Assembly: GCF_003419895.1 (NCBI RefSeq)
Contig: NZ_QPMM01000001.1
Location: forward strand, 868,001-932,000
Origin: Chitinophaga silvatica
GTDB lineage: Bacteria > Bacteroidota > Bacteroidia > Chitinophagales > Chitinophagaceae
Direction: 5' to 3'
DNA: 64,000 nt
The notes below the pieces were generated by a model, which saw nothing but the letters and a program-made list of their open reading frames with translations, searched no databases and had not been told where the DNA came from. Below are positions 18,969-28,142 of the stretch, in pieces; position 1 is the stretch's first letter; the number at the start of each line of letters is the position of its first letter. Position numbers and translations under genes: made by a program.

Positions 18969-19044
18969 CACCAACTTAGGCGGATAGGAGTTATCACAAA
19001 TCGCGGAGAGAGTATGAAACAAGAGCCGCATTATTAAGTTGGTG
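18969..19044 (+). other. Candidate structured RNA leader (nested inverted repeats)
   Basis: A perfect 10-base inverted repeat (CACCAACTTA at 18969 and its complement at 19035-19044) encloses a second 4-base GCGG/CCGC pairing (19003-19006 with 19026-19029). The element ends 39 bases before the ATG of the His-rich small protein. It could be a structured 5' leader or a small RNA; no known riboswitch class was recognised. Confidence 0.3.
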
Positions 19045-19083
19045 AGCAGTGCCTGTGGATTTTTGAACTTTAAATTTTATGCC

Positions 19084-19323
19084 ATGAAAGCGTTATTATT
19101 GGCGTCCGTTTTTTTGATCGCAGGAAGTTTAAGTGTCTCAGCAGCACAAGTTAGACCACCAGCTCCACCGCCGCCGCCGGTACCTGGGCAATCACATATG
19201 AGACCACCGCATCATTCGCATCGTATGGTCTATAAAAAAAGACATCATCGTCATCATTATAAACATCATTATCATCATCGCAGATATTCAGTTGTAACCT
19301 ATCCCGGAGCTGCGAACGTTTGA
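19084..19323 (+). CDS. Small secreted His-rich protein
   Basis: 79-residue protein with a clear signal peptide (MKALLLASVFLIAGSLSVSA, cleavage after AA-Q) followed by a Pro-rich linker and a tail very rich in His, Lys, Arg and Tyr. The ATG at 19084 immediately precedes the signal peptide; an upstream GTG at 19039 would add a non-signal extension. No family is recognised. The His clusters could bind metal ions in the periplasm, but composition alone does not prove this. It is followed by a second small secreted Pro-rich protein at 19400. Confidence 0.65.
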   Translation: MKALLLASVFLIAGSLSVSAAQVRPPAPPPPPVPGQSHMRPPHHSHRMVYKKRHHRHHYKHHYHHRRYSVVTYPGAANV

Positions 19324-19399
19324 TCTTGATTTATAATTACAGATAGTATACACCACAACTTTTATTTGCCAACCAATCTTGAATTTAAAACCAAACAAC

Positions 19400-19726
19400 A
19401 TGAAAAGAGGGTTCCTAATGATGCTGCTTATCGGCGGCGTTGCACTCACTGCCTCAGCGCAAAGAGGACACGGATATGGACATGATCGCGGCCGTGGCCA
19501 TGGTTACGACAGATGTGACGACAGAGGTAGAAGAGTCGTTTACTACGAAAGAGGGTATAACGACTGCCGTCGCCCAGCCAGGGTGTATTATCCACGCCCT
19601 GTTGCATATTACCCTGCACCTCCGGTAGTGGCAGTTCCCGTTCCGGTTCCACCACCTCCTCCGGTACGTTATTATCCGGCTCGTCCAAGGGTCGTATTTA
19701 ACGCAGGTGTTACTATCGCCAACTAA
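19400..19726 (+). CDS. Small secreted Gly/Arg/His then Pro-rich protein
   Basis: 108-residue protein with a signal peptide (MKRGFLMMLLIGGVALTASA), a Gly/Arg/His/Tyr-rich middle with two cysteines, and a Pro/Val-rich C-terminal half ending in a short hydrophobic strand (VVFNAGVTIAN). The ATG at 19400 is preferred to an upstream TTG. No known family. The architecture (signal plus low-complexity basic region) is like the His-rich neighbour 76 bases upstream, suggesting related envelope roles. A strong terminator follows 24 bases after the stop. Confidence 0.65.
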   Translation: MKRGFLMMLLIGGVALTASAQRGHGYGHDRGRGHGYDRCDDRGRRVVYYERGYNDCRRPARVYYPRPVAYYPAPPVVAVPVPVPPPPPVRYYPARPRVVFNAGVTIAN

Positions 19727-19750
19727 CATCCACGAAACTTTATTTCTTGA

Positions 19751-19782
19751 AGCGGGTATCTTAAAAAGACACCCGCTTTTTT
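19751..19782 (+). terminator. Intrinsic terminator after the small secreted proteins
   Basis: 7-base GC-rich stem (19751-19757 with 19771-19777) followed by six Ts. Confidence 0.85.
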
Positions 19783-19818
19783 ATTTCATAAATCCCTGAA
19801 AAAATTTTACAGTTTCCC

Positions 19819-19850
19819 GGGCTGTCTTAAACTTGAGACAGCCCTTTCTT
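19819..19850 (+). terminator. Second hairpin, probable back-up terminator
   Basis: 9-base perfect stem (19819-19827 with 19836-19844) followed by a T-rich stretch, 36 bases after the first terminator. The reverse strand lacks a T-run. Confidence 0.6.
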
Positions 19851-19950
19851 ATTTGTGCCGGAAAATCAATTTAAAGACCTTCATTTCAGTTGTAAAACAC
19901 CTTATTTTCCCTATTATCAGACTTCAATTAATTGCAATAACCGGATATCC

Positions 19951-19981
19951 TTTCACCTCTCTGTAATTTCCATTACTTTTG
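19951..19981 (+). promoter_or_regulatory. Candidate promoter of the ubiD-family gene
   Basis: TTTC at 19951 (three of four matches to -33 TTTG), 19-base spacer, then TACTTTTG at 19974-19981, a perfect -7 match. The predicted leader is about 17 bases to the ATG at 20005. Confidence 0.55.
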
Positions 19982-20004
19982 TTCCCTGGTAATAAGATTC
20001 AAAC

Positions 20005-21924
20005 ATGGCATATAAAAATCTAAGGCATTTTATTGAAACGCTGGAACAGGCAGGAGAGTTGGTTCGTATTAAAACGTACGTGGACCCGAAACTGGAAATT
20101 GCTGAAATCACCGACAGGGTAAGTAAATCGCCCGAAGGCGGAAAAGCATTGTTATTTGAAAATACAGGTACCGATTTTCCTGTATTGATTAATGCTATGG
20201 GAAGCTATCGCAGAATGTGCCTGGCCCTGGGCGTTCAGGAACTGGATGATATTGCCGGAGAAATAGAAAATCTCTTTAAAATGCTTTCAAAACCTAAAGA
20301 AAGCATTCTGGATAAATTGTCGTTATTGCCAAAACTGGGTCAATTTGCCAGTTGGATGCCTAAAGTTGTCGGAGGTAAAGGTAGCTGCCAGGAAGTAGTT
20401 ATGACAAACCCCGATCTGAATAAACTACCTGTATTAACCTGCTGGCCTAAAGATGGCGGACCTTTTATTACTCTACCGGTAATTCATACCAAGGACCCAA
20501 TTTCCGGCACAAGAAACGTAGGTATGTATCGTATGCAGGTATTTGAAAAAGATATGACTGGAATGCACTGGCATAAACATAAAGTATCTGCCAAACATTT
20601 CTCAGAATATAAGAAACTGAATAAGAGAATGCCCGTAGCAGTAGTACTCGGAGGTGATCCGGTATATACTTATTCTGCTACCGCACCTTTGCCGGAAAAC
20701 GTTGACGAATATATGTTAGCTGGTTTCCTTAGAAAAAAGAAGGTGGAATTGGTAAAATGTATCACTCAGCCTGAAATTGAAGTACCGGCAGATGCAGATT
20801 TCGTAATTGAAGGATACGTAGATCCGGCTGAAGAACTGATCTGGGAAGGTCCGTTTGGCGACCATACCGGCTATTATTCACTGGCCGACTGGTATCCTAA
20901 ATTCCATGTAACAGCCATAACTCATCGTAAGGATGCAGTGTATCCTTCTACTATCGTAGGTATTCCGCCGCAGGAAGATGCCTGGATTGGAAAAGCAACT
21001 GAACGAATTTTTCTGGCTCCGATTAAAATGACCCTGGTACCTGAAATTGTAGATATGGAAATGCCTGTAGAAGGAGTTTTCCATAATCTGGTGATCGCTC
21101 AGATCAAAAAAGACTATGCTGGTCAGGCTCAGAAAGTCATGAATGCAATGTGGGGGGCCGGACAAATGATGTTCAACAAAATTCTGGTAGTTGCCGACGA
21201 TGGTGTTAAAATCAATAATTATCTGCAACTGGCCCAATATGTATTCCATAATCTGAACCCGGCTACTGATATATACCTGAGTCAGGGTCCTATGGATGTT
21301 CTGGACCATTCCTGCTCTAAAATGGGTTTTGGCGGTAAAATGTGTATCGATGGTACCCGTAAGTATGAGGAAGAAACAGATACTACCTATTTGCAGGTAA
21401 CAGCTCCTAAATCCCTGGATACTGCCGCTATTATGCAACAATTCCCGGAAATTAAAGGAATCAACAGCCAGCTGTTGCAGCAGGATATATCCTGTATTTT
21501 AGTAGCTGTAGAAAAGAACAGACCGTTTCATGTCAGGGAATTAAACGAACAGCTATATACTCTACCAGCCTTAGCAGGCATCAAAATGGTGCTGTATGTA
21601 GAACATACAGTTGATGTATCTGACCTGGCATCAGCATTATGGCGTTTCTGTAATAACCTCGACCCTAAACGCGATAGCTTTATTATACGCCAACCTGCCA
21701 GCGGTGGAAAATACATTGGTGGTATAGGCATGGATGGCACTTTAAAGAATAAAACGCTCGATAATTTTGAAAGAGACTGGCCAAATATCATTGTAGCAAG
21801 CGACGATACAATCAACCAGGTAGATGCTAAATGGTCATCCCTTGGCCTGGGCGACTTTTTACCATCTCCATCTCTGAAATATAAACATCAGATTTATGGA
21901 GAAGAAGCTGTTGTTCAACAATAG
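20005..21924 (+). CDS. UbiD-family (menaquinone-type) decarboxylase
   Basis: 639-residue prenylated-FMN-dependent decarboxylase of the UbiD family. Visible conserved blocks are the ISGTRNVGMYRMQV stretch with the catalytic Arg region, the EGPFGDHTGYYS motif that binds metal and carries active-site acids, and the TIVGIPPQEDAWIG region. The protein is longer than E. coli UbiD (about 490) and resembles the longer forms annotated as menaquinone biosynthesis decarboxylases. It needs prenyl-FMN from a UbiX enzyme not seen in this window. The next gene overlaps its 3' end by 29 bases. Confidence 0.88.
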   Translation: MAYKNLRHFIETLEQAGELVRIKTYVDPKLEIAEITDRVSKSPEGGKALLFENTGTDFPVLINAMGSYRRMCLALGVQELDDIAGEIENLFKMLSKPKESILDKLSLLPKLGQFASWMPKVVGGKGSCQEVVMTNPDLNKLPVLTCWPKDGGPFITLPVIHTKDPISGTRNVGMYRMQVFEKDMTGMHWHKHKVSAKHFSEYKKLNKRMPVAVVLGGDPVYTYSATAPLPENVDEYMLAGFLRKKKVELVKCITQPEIEVPADADFVIEGYVDPAEELIWEGPFGDHTGYYSLADWYPKFHVTAITHRKDAVYPSTIVGIPPQEDAWIGKATERIFLAPIKMTLVPEIVDMEMPVEGVFHNLVIAQIKKDYAGQAQKVMNAMWGAGQMMFNKILVVADDGVKINNYLQLAQYVFHNLNPATDIYLSQGPMDVLDHSCSKMGFGGKMCIDGTRKYEEETDTTYLQVTAPKSLDTAAIMQQFPEIKGINSQLLQQDISCILVAVEKNRPFHVRELNEQLYTLPALAGIKMVLYVEHTVDVSDLASALWRFCNNLDPKRDSFIIRQPASGGKYIGGIGMDGTLKNKTLDNFERDWPNIIVASDDTINQVDAKWSSLGLGDFLPSPSLKYKHQIYGEEAVVQQ

Positions 21925-22393
21925 AACCGGTTTAATACTATTACTGCTGTTGTTAGGTAACTGCCTGACAACAGCAGCACAGGTGCGCCTGGAAGATGCA
22001 GCTTTCCTGAATAAGTTAAATGGAACCTGGAGAATGTCGACCCGCCGCAGTGTTATCATTGAAACCTGGCAACAGAAAGATGATTCTACCTGGTTGGGGC
22101 AAACCTGGAGAGTGGTAAAAGAAAAGGACAGTACCCTGCAGCAATCTATAATCCTGGCCCGCAGAGGCAATGCCATCTACTTTATGCCAACATATGAAGG
22201 ACGGGTAGGCAACCCAATTCAGTTAACCCTCCGGGTTTTGAAGCCAGTTGGCTTTGTAGCGGAAGACCTGAACAATGATTTTCCCAAGAAAGTCATTTAC
22301 CGGTTTAAAGATGCCAGACATCTGGATGCCAGGGTTGAAGGTGCACAACAAGGAACGATCCAGGAGTATATCTTCAATTTTGAAAAACAATAA
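21896..22393 (+). CDS. Secreted DUF6265-like small protein
   Basis: 165 residues: an N-terminal hydrophobic signal (GLILLLLLLGNCLTTAAQ) then a compact domain starting LNKLNGTWRMSTRR with WQQKDDSTWLGQTWRV. This lipocalin-like 'G-x-W' opening is typical of DUF6265-type proteins of Bacteroidota. The Cys in GNC could be a lipobox but the context is weak. Its ATG lies inside the end of the decarboxylase gene (29-base overlap), implying co-translation. No functional link to the decarboxylase is known. Confidence 0.65.
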   Translation: MEKKLLFNNRTGLILLLLLLGNCLTTAAQVRLEDAAFLNKLNGTWRMSTRRSVIIETWQQKDDSTWLGQTWRVVKEKDSTLQQSIILARRGNAIYFMPTYEGRVGNPIQLTLRVLKPVGFVAEDLNNDFPKKVIYRFKDARHLDARVEGAQQGTIQEYIFNFEKQ

Positions 22394-22432
22394 AAGTTTA
22401 TCAATCTATCTACCCTTAAAATTCCTGTTTTA

Positions 22433-24811
22433 TTACTCGCTTCGCAATGATTTTACCGGATTACTTGTAGCTGCCCTGATCGATTGATAACTTACTGTAA
22501 TCAATGCAATTCCAATTGTTACAGATGCAGCCAATACAAATACCCACCAGTTCATTTCTGTCTGGAATGCAAAATTCTGCAACCATTTATTCATAATCCA
22601 ATAACCGGTTGGTAAAGCAATACAGGTTGCAATGATAACAGGTTTTAATAAGTCTTTCGACAATAAAACAATAATACTCTTTACAGAAGAACCCAATACC
22701 TTGCGTACAGCTATCTCTTTAAAACGCTTTGCGGTGGTAAATGATGCTAATCCAAATAAACCAAGACAGGCCACAAAGATGGCCAGGCCTGCAAATACAG
22801 ATAAAATCTTTTGTTGATAAATATCTTTCTTATATAAATCATCAAACTGCTGATCTAAAAATTTATATTCAAACGGATAGGCAGGAGCTGCCGTGGCGTA
22901 TGCCTCTTTTACGATATCAATACCTGTCTGTATACTTCCTGGGTTTAGTCTAACTAATATCTGTCTCCTATCCATAGTTGGCGAAATAACTAATCCGTCT
23001 ACTCCCTGTTTTAATGATTTAAAATTGAAATCAGCCACTACACCAACTATCCGCCGTTTATTATTGTCGTGCACTGTGTTGGATATCCATTTTCCAATTG
23101 CCTGTTGAGGTGTCCATCCCAACTTAGTTGCCGCTGTTTTATTTATCAGCACTGCATCCGTGGTATCAGTTGGAAACTGCGAAGAAAAATCTCTTCCTGC
23201 AATAATTGTTAGCCCCAAAGTTTTTACAAATTCAAAATCTGCAAATTCTGTGTTGGCATTCCATTTTTCGGCATGATCTTCCACATCAAACAACTGAAAG
23301 TCGAAATACCCACCAGGCTCTCCACTCATTGCTGAAACAGATTGTACGGCAGATTGACTTTGCAATTGTCGTTTGAAAGAATTTAAATTATTGTAAATAT
23401 CACCGTTATCAATTGGAATAATAATCGTTTGCTCTTTATTGTAACCAAGCTGCTTATTTTTTACGTAGCTCATTTGTTTGGTAATAATAATTACACCAAC
23501 GATGAGGAATACAGAAATGGAAAATTGTACAACTACCAGAATTTGTCTGAATGTTGTTCCTCCTTTGCCCATCTTTAGTTTCCCTTTTATTGCCTGTATT
23601 GGTGAGAAGGCAGATAGGATAAATGCAGGATAGCTACCAGCTAAGAATCCAACGATAATAACAATGGCAATCAGAAATAAATAGATAGGGTATTCTTTCC
23701 AGGAAACATTTAACGAATAACCTAACACCTGGTTAAACCATGGAATGAGCAGCAATAATAATGCAACTGCCAGTATGCAGGAGATAGCAGTAAGCAATAC
23801 CGACTCGCCAATGAACTGCCATACCAGGTTGTTGCGTAATGCACCTAAAACCTTGCGTAGGCCCACTTCTTTAGAACGTTCTGCAGCCCTGATAGTAGAG
23901 AGGTTCATGAAGTTGATACAAGCTATGAGTAATATTAAGATTGCAATAGAAAGAAAGATATATACAATGGTTTGGTCGCCATGTTTTACATTATCAAACG
24001 CTGAACTATCTAAATAGACATCTTTTAAAGGAGTTAAGGCCAGTGTCCATTTAAAGCCATATTTGCTCAGTTCTCCGTCCATATATTTCGCAACATATGA
24101 CGGTAATTGTTTTTCGATCTGTGCCGGTGTTACGTTTGGGGCCAGTTGAATATAAGTATATACTCCATTGTTTACCCAGTTAGTCATCCAACCAGCATCT
24201 TTATATCGTTGGAGAGAAGTAACAAGGTCGAAATACAGATGGGAATTAGCAGGAACGTCTTTCGCAATACCACTTACTTTTAATGGAGTTTCCTTATTGA
24301 GCATCACCACTTTTCCAATAGCATTGTCAATGCTGCCAAAGTATTTTCTGGCAGTTGATTCAGTTAGCACCACGCTATTTACATCGTTTAATACGGTTGA
24401 AGGATTCCCAATTAATAATGGAAAGGAGAAGAGATTAAAGAAGCCTGAATCTACATCCAGTTCTTTCTTTTCGTGGAAGGATTTGGAACCGACAGTAAAA
24501 AGGTTATCGTTTTGGGAAACGCGAACACAACTTGTGATCTGTCCTTTAAAATCATTCATTAGGGCTTCTGCATGCTTTCCGGATAAGAATGCAACCTGCC
24601 TGGATTTACCTTCTATAGTTACCCCACGCATAACACGGTAAATGTGGGCTTTATTTTTATGAAACTGGTCGACGCTATATTCGTTCATGATGAACAGATA
24701 AATCATCATGCAAACAGCAATGCCTATGGTTAAACCAAGAATATTGATAAAAGAAAAAACTTTATTCTTTATCAAATTTCGCCATGCGGTTTTAAAATAG
24801 CTCTGGAGCAT
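22433..24811 (-). CDS. MacB/FtsX-type ABC transporter permease with two FtsX domains
   Basis: 792-residue permease of the large Bacteroidota type. It begins with TAWRNLIKNKVFSFINILGLTIGIAVCMMIY (TM1), then a periplasmic MacB-like domain, a first FtsX block (three helices near residues 280-400), a second periplasmic domain, and a second FtsX block near 670-780 ending ATSNPVKSLRSE. It has no ATPase domain, so a separate ATPase is needed. Such proteins are involved in lipoprotein or peptide export and stress signalling. The gene is alone on its strand here and is convergent with the DUF6265-like gene. Confidence 0.88.
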   Translation of the reverse strand: MLQSYFKTAWRNLIKNKVFSFINILGLTIGIAVCMMIYLFIMNEYSVDQFHKNKAHIYRVMRGVTIEGKSRQVAFLSGKHAEALMNDFKGQITSCVRVSQNDNLFTVGSKSFHEKKELDVDSGFFNLFSFPLLIGNPSTVLNDVNSVVLTESTARKYFGSIDNAIGKVVMLNKETPLKVSGIAKDVPANSHLYFDLVTSLQRYKDAGWMTNWVNNGVYTYIQLAPNVTPAQIEKQLPSYVAKYMDGELSKYGFKWTLALTPLKDVYLDSSAFDNVKHGDQTIVYIFLSIAILILLIACINFMNLSTIRAAERSKEVGLRKVLGALRNNLVWQFIGESVLLTAISCILAVALLLLLIPWFNQVLGYSLNVSWKEYPIYLFLIAIVIIVGFLAGSYPAFILSAFSPIQAIKGKLKMGKGGTTFRQILVVVQFSISVFLIVGVIIITKQMSYVKNKQLGYNKEQTIIIPIDNGDIYNNLNSFKRQLQSQSAVQSVSAMSGEPGGYFDFQLFDVEDHAEKWNANTEFADFEFVKTLGLTIIAGRDFSSQFPTDTTDAVLINKTAATKLGWTPQQAIGKWISNTVHDNNKRRIVGVVADFNFKSLKQGVDGLVISPTMDRRQILVRLNPGSIQTGIDIVKEAYATAAPAYPFEYKFLDQQFDDLYKKDIYQQKILSVFAGLAIFVACLGLFGLASFTTAKRFKEIAVRKVLGSSVKSIIVLLSKDLLKPVIIATCIALPTGYWIMNKWLQNFAFQTEMNWWVFVLAASVTIGIALITVSYQSIRAATSNPVKSLRSE

Positions 24812-24879
24812 TTTTTTTGTTTATATAAGGTCAGCAAAAACAACCCCATAAAATTAAAAGGCTGAGCATTAACAAGTTG

Positions 24880-24943
24880 TTACCCGGAAGCTGGATAATT
24901 ATGTACGCTTTTAGTACATAATTGTCCGCTTCTGAACGGGTAA
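24880..24943. repeat. 64-base imperfect palindrome upstream of the MacB-like permease gene
   Basis: Three consecutive paired segments (24880-24886 with 24937-24943, 24887-24891 with 24928-24932, 24893-24906 with 24914-24927) are separated only by a 1-base and a 4-base bulge, with a 7-base loop. This is a long hairpin, not followed by a clear T-run on either strand. It lies 69 bases upstream of the permease ATG at 24811. It may be a REP-like element or a 5' leader structure. Confidence 0.6.
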
Positions 24944-25076
24944 TAGCTTCTTTTATTTTAGCTAACATTGGTAGCAGTGGCATCCTGCATGAGAATAAAG
25001 ATAGGTGTATTCAACAGAAGTCAGAAGATCAATGACAGGTTGTTATTTGAAATTCCGGAAGAATCGGAGAGGGCAT

Positions 25077-25112
25077 AAAAAAAGAGATCGCAAACAGTAT
25101 TACGATCTCTTT
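25077..25112 (-). terminator. Intrinsic terminator of the prfC gene
   Basis: On the minus strand a perfect 10-base stem (25112-25103 with 25090-25081) is followed by a T-run, 19 bases after the prfC stop codon. Confidence 0.85.
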
Positions 25113-25130
25113 AAATATATTGAATAAGTG

Positions 25131-26714
25131 TTATTTATGAATTTCTGATGTGAAATTGAACAGTATATCCGGGTTGTTGGTACGTTCGGTATTCAGGTAC
25201 CATTCCGACTGGGCCAGATAAACGATATGACCGTCTTTATCTTCCACAATGTTGGAGGATTTGAAACGGATAAAATCTTCGATTTTATCTTTAGGACCGG
25301 TGAGCCAGCAGGCTTTGTAGAACGGGAGGGTATTAAACTGGCAGGCAGCCCCATATTCCTGTAATAATCTGTATTGAATTACTTCAAATTGCAGGTCTCC
25401 AACGCAACCGATAATTTTTCTGTTACCGCCATGTTGAGTAAATAACTGCGCCACACCTTCATCTGTTAACTGGCGAATACCTTTTTCCAGCTGCTTGGTT
25501 TTAAGCGGGTCTTTATTTATTAGCTCTTTAAACAGTTCAGGCGAGAAGCTAGGAATACCAGTGAAGTAGAAGTTTTCGCCTTCGGTAAGGGTATCGCCGA
25601 TTTTAAAGTTACCGGTATCAAATAACCCGACAACATCACCAGGATAGGCGTCGTCGACCACGTTTTTCTCGCGGGCGAGGAAGCTGTAGGGGTTACTGAA
25701 GCGCACGTCTTTATCGAGGCGTACGTGGTGATAGAATTTATTACGCTCGAATTTCCCGGAGCATACGCGCAGGAAGGCGATACGATCGCGGTGGCGGGGA
25801 TCCAGGTTGGCGTGGATTTTAAAGATAAATCCACTGAATTTATCTTCCTGTACATCTATTTCCCGGGAAGAGGACTCTCTGTTTCTGGGGTTTGGTGCAA
25901 TTTCAACGAAAGTATCCAGCAGGTCTTTTACGCCGAAATTGTTAACAGCGCTACCAAAGAAAACAGGGGCCAGTTTACCTTGCAGGTATTCTTCTGTATT
26001 AAAGGTATCATAAACGCCTTCAATCAGTTCTACATCTCCACGCAGTTGGGCTGCATCCTTTTCATTGAAGTTTTCGTCGATATAGCTGCTGCTCAGATCC
26101 TCCAGCGGCACTACATCTTCGTCGGTAGCTTTTCTATTAGGCTGAAATGCTACCAGGCTTTTATCATAAAGGTTATAAACGCCTTTAAAGTCGCTACCCA
26201 TGTTAATAGGCCAGCTAAGGGGGCGTACCCGGATATTTAATTTTTCTTCCAGTTCATCCAGCAGGTCGAATGGGTATTTACCATCGCGGTCCATTTTATT
26301 GACGAAGATGATAACCGGGGTATCTCGCATCCGGCATACTTCCATGAGTCTTTCTGTTTGCTCTTCCACCCCTTTAACGCAGTCGATTACCAGCACAACG
26401 CTGTCTACTGCGGTGAGTGTGCGGTAGGTATCTTCCGCAAAGTCTTTGTGGCCGGGAGTATCGAGGAGGTTTACCAGGATATCGCGGTATTCGAAGGTCA
26501 TCACGGAAGTGGCTACAGAGATACCTCTTTGCCTTTCAATTTCCATGAAATCGGAAGTGGTGTGCTTCTTGATCTTATTGGATTTTACCGCGCCGGCAGT
26601 CTGAATAGCACCCCCGAAGAGAAGGAATTTCTCTGTAAGGGTGGTTTTACCCGCATCCGGGTGGGCAATAATGGCAAAGGATTTTCTTTTGGTGATTTCG
26701 TTAGCGTACTTCAT
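25131..26714 (-). CDS. prfC: Peptide chain release factor 3
   Basis: 527-residue translational GTPase RF3, which recycles RF1/RF2 from ribosomes after termination. G1 is [13 protein letters not shown], the G2 region is RQRGISV, G3 is DTPGH and G4 is NKMDRD; the order and length match RF3 rather than EF-G. The ATG at 26714 ([13 protein letters not shown]) is used. An upstream in-frame ATG at 26738 would put the start inside the -7 box and add residues not typical of the family. It is a single-gene unit with its own promoter and terminator. Confidence 0.95.
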   Translation of the reverse strand: MKYANEITKRKSFAIIAHPDAGKTTLTEKFLLFGGAIQTAGAVKSNKIKKHTTSDFMEIERQRGISVATSVMTFEYRDILVNLLDTPGHKDFAEDTYRTLTAVDSVVLVIDCVKGVEEQTERLMEVCRMRDTPVIIFVNKMDRDGKYPFDLLDELEEKLNIRVRPLSWPINMGSDFKGVYNLYDKSLVAFQPNRKATDEDVVPLEDLSSSYIDENFNEKDAAQLRGDVELIEGVYDTFNTEEYLQGKLAPVFFGSAVNNFGVKDLLDTFVEIAPNPRNRESSSREIDVQEDKFSGFIFKIHANLDPRHRDRIAFLRVCSGKFERNKFYHHVRLDKDVRFSNPYSFLAREKNVVDDAYPGDVVGLFDTGNFKIGDTLTEGENFYFTGIPSFSPELFKELINKDPLKTKQLEKGIRQLTDEGVAQLFTQHGGNRKIIGCVGDLQFEVIQYRLLQEYGAACQFNTLPFYKACWLTGPKDKIEDFIRFKSSNIVEDKDGHIVYLAQSEWYLNTERTNNPDILFNFTSEIHK

Positions 26715-26735
26715 AAAATGTCCGAAAAATGGCTG

Positions 26736-26743
26736 CAAAGGTA
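26736..26743 (-). promoter_or_regulatory. Candidate -7 element of prfC
   Basis: TACCTTTG on the minus strand, a perfect TAnnTTTG match, giving a leader of about 15 bases to the ATG at 26714. No good -33 was found. Confidence 0.5.
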
Positions 26744-26817
26744 ACTAAATTTTTTGTCCGGCTTAATTTAGTGTTTATTGGTGTTGTGAATGTGCATAAA
26801 TCTGTTAAATTTGGTAT

Positions 26818-28068
26818 ATGATAGCAACTCTTAAGATATTATGGAACAGCTTTAAAATGGCCATGCAGGAGCTTAGAGTGAATAAGCTGCGCACATTTCT
26901 ATCATTGTTTGGCATCACAATCGGTATTTTCTGTATCATAGGAGTATTAACCCTTACCCGTAGTCTTGAATATAATATTAGAAAAGACCTGGCCGATCTG
27001 GGAGATGATGTGATTTATGTGCAGAAATGGCCATGGGGCGGAGGAGGAGAGTATCCATGGTGGAAATATATGAACCGCCCGGTACCTAAGTTTAATGAAC
27101 TCAAAATAATTCAGGAAAAGGTACATAGCGCCAGCTATGCATCGTTCGACTTTGAATCAGGCAATAAGCGGGTAGAATATGGCAATGATTATATGGATGG
27201 TGTGAATATGATGGCCGTAACGCATGACTTTAACCAGATTCAAACATTACAAATCCTTGATGGTCGCTATTTTGCGGCAAGTGAAAGTAATACTGGCACC
27301 AATGTGGCTATTTTGGGATTTTCGTTATGGGATGGACTTTTTTCCAATCCTGAAGCCGCACTGGGTAAGACTGTGAAAATTGCAGGCCGGAATGTGAAGG
27401 TAATAGGAGTATTAAAGAAGAAGGGAGAAAGCATGATAGGAGGGATTGGATATGATAATGCAATTATTCTTCCTTTTAAATTTGGCCGCACAATAGTAGA
27501 TGAGCGGCATGGAGATCCGTACATCCTGGTAAAAGCCAGACCTTCGGCGTCGATGGAGCAGCTCAAAGATGAGCTTCGTTCTGTAATGAGAGCGCAGCAC
27601 AGGTTGAAGCCTATTGAGGAAGATGATTTTGCCTTAAATGAGATTAGTACTGCCAATGATAGTCTGAATGCCATGTTTATGAACATCAATATAACAGGAG
27701 GGCTGATAGCAGTATTTTCCTTGTTGGTTGGGGCATTTGGGATAGCAAATATTATGTTTGTGACTGTGAAGGAGCGCACAAATATAATAGGCTTAAAAAT
27801 GGCTATAGGTGCTAAGAGAAAGGTTATATTGATGGAATTCCTGCTCGAATCGGTTTTCCTGTCCTTATTTGGAGGGATAATCGGGTTGATGTTGGTGTAT
27901 ATGCTCACCTTATTGATCAGTAGTTCAGGTGTCTTTGAAATGATTCTTACTCTCAGAACTATAGTAGAAGGACTTTCGGTTTCCGTGGGAGTAGGTATGC
28001 TGGCTGGTTTTATACCTGCTTATTCGGCCAGTAAGTTAGATCCGGTAGTGGCTATAAGAAGTAATTAA
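26818..28068 (+). CDS. MacB-like ABC transporter permease (single FtsX domain)
   Basis: 416-residue permease. TM1 (RTFLSLFGITIGIFCIIGVLTL) is followed by a MacB_PCD periplasmic domain (about residues 50-270) with the GRYFAASE motif, then three helices (about 285-400) forming the FtsX domain, ending SKLDPVVAIRSN. The length and order fit the MacB/LolC family that works with a separate ATPase. The ATG at 26818 is close to a perfect -7 element (26806-26813), which leaves almost no leader. An internal ATG at 26857 is less likely because it removes conserved residues. Confidence 0.88.
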   Translation: MIATLKILWNSFKMAMQELRVNKLRTFLSLFGITIGIFCIIGVLTLTRSLEYNIRKDLADLGDDVIYVQKWPWGGGGEYPWWKYMNRPVPKFNELKIIQEKVHSASYASFDFESGNKRVEYGNDYMDGVNMMAVTHDFNQIQTLQILDGRYFAASESNTGTNVAILGFSLWDGLFSNPEAALGKTVKIAGRNVKVIGVLKKKGESMIGGIGYDNAIILPFKFGRTIVDERHGDPYILVKARPSASMEQLKDELRSVMRAQHRLKPIEEDDFALNEISTANDSLNAMFMNINITGGLIAVFSLLVGAFGIANIMFVTVKERTNIIGLKMAIGAKRKVILMEFLLESVFLSLFGGIIGLMLVYMLTLLISSSGVFEMILTLRTIVEGLSVSVGVGMLAGFIPAYSASKLDPVVAIRSN

Positions 28069-28101
28069 TAACTGTTCATAAATAAGACCAGAGAAGGGAT
28101 T

Positions 28102-28126
28102 AGACGGGATTTTCCCGTCTTTTTTC
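28102..28126 (+). terminator. Intrinsic terminator before tsaD
   Basis: 8-base stem (28102-28109 with 28113-28120), three-base loop and five Ts. It separates the MacB-like permease from tsaD. Confidence 0.8.
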
Positions 28127-28128
28127 TT

Positions 28129-28136
28129 TATTTTTG
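28129..28136 (+). promoter_or_regulatory. Candidate -7 element of tsaD
   Basis: TATTTTTG, perfect -7 match ending 6 bases before the ATG at 28143. If used, the transcript would start at or next to the start codon, i.e. be leaderless. Confidence 0.45.
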
Positions 28137-28142
28137 TAGCTT

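Noticed and set aside
21859..22176. Minus-strand frame over the decarboxylase/DUF6265 junction
   Set aside because: The two plus-strand genes explain this DNA; the reverse frame shows no family signature.
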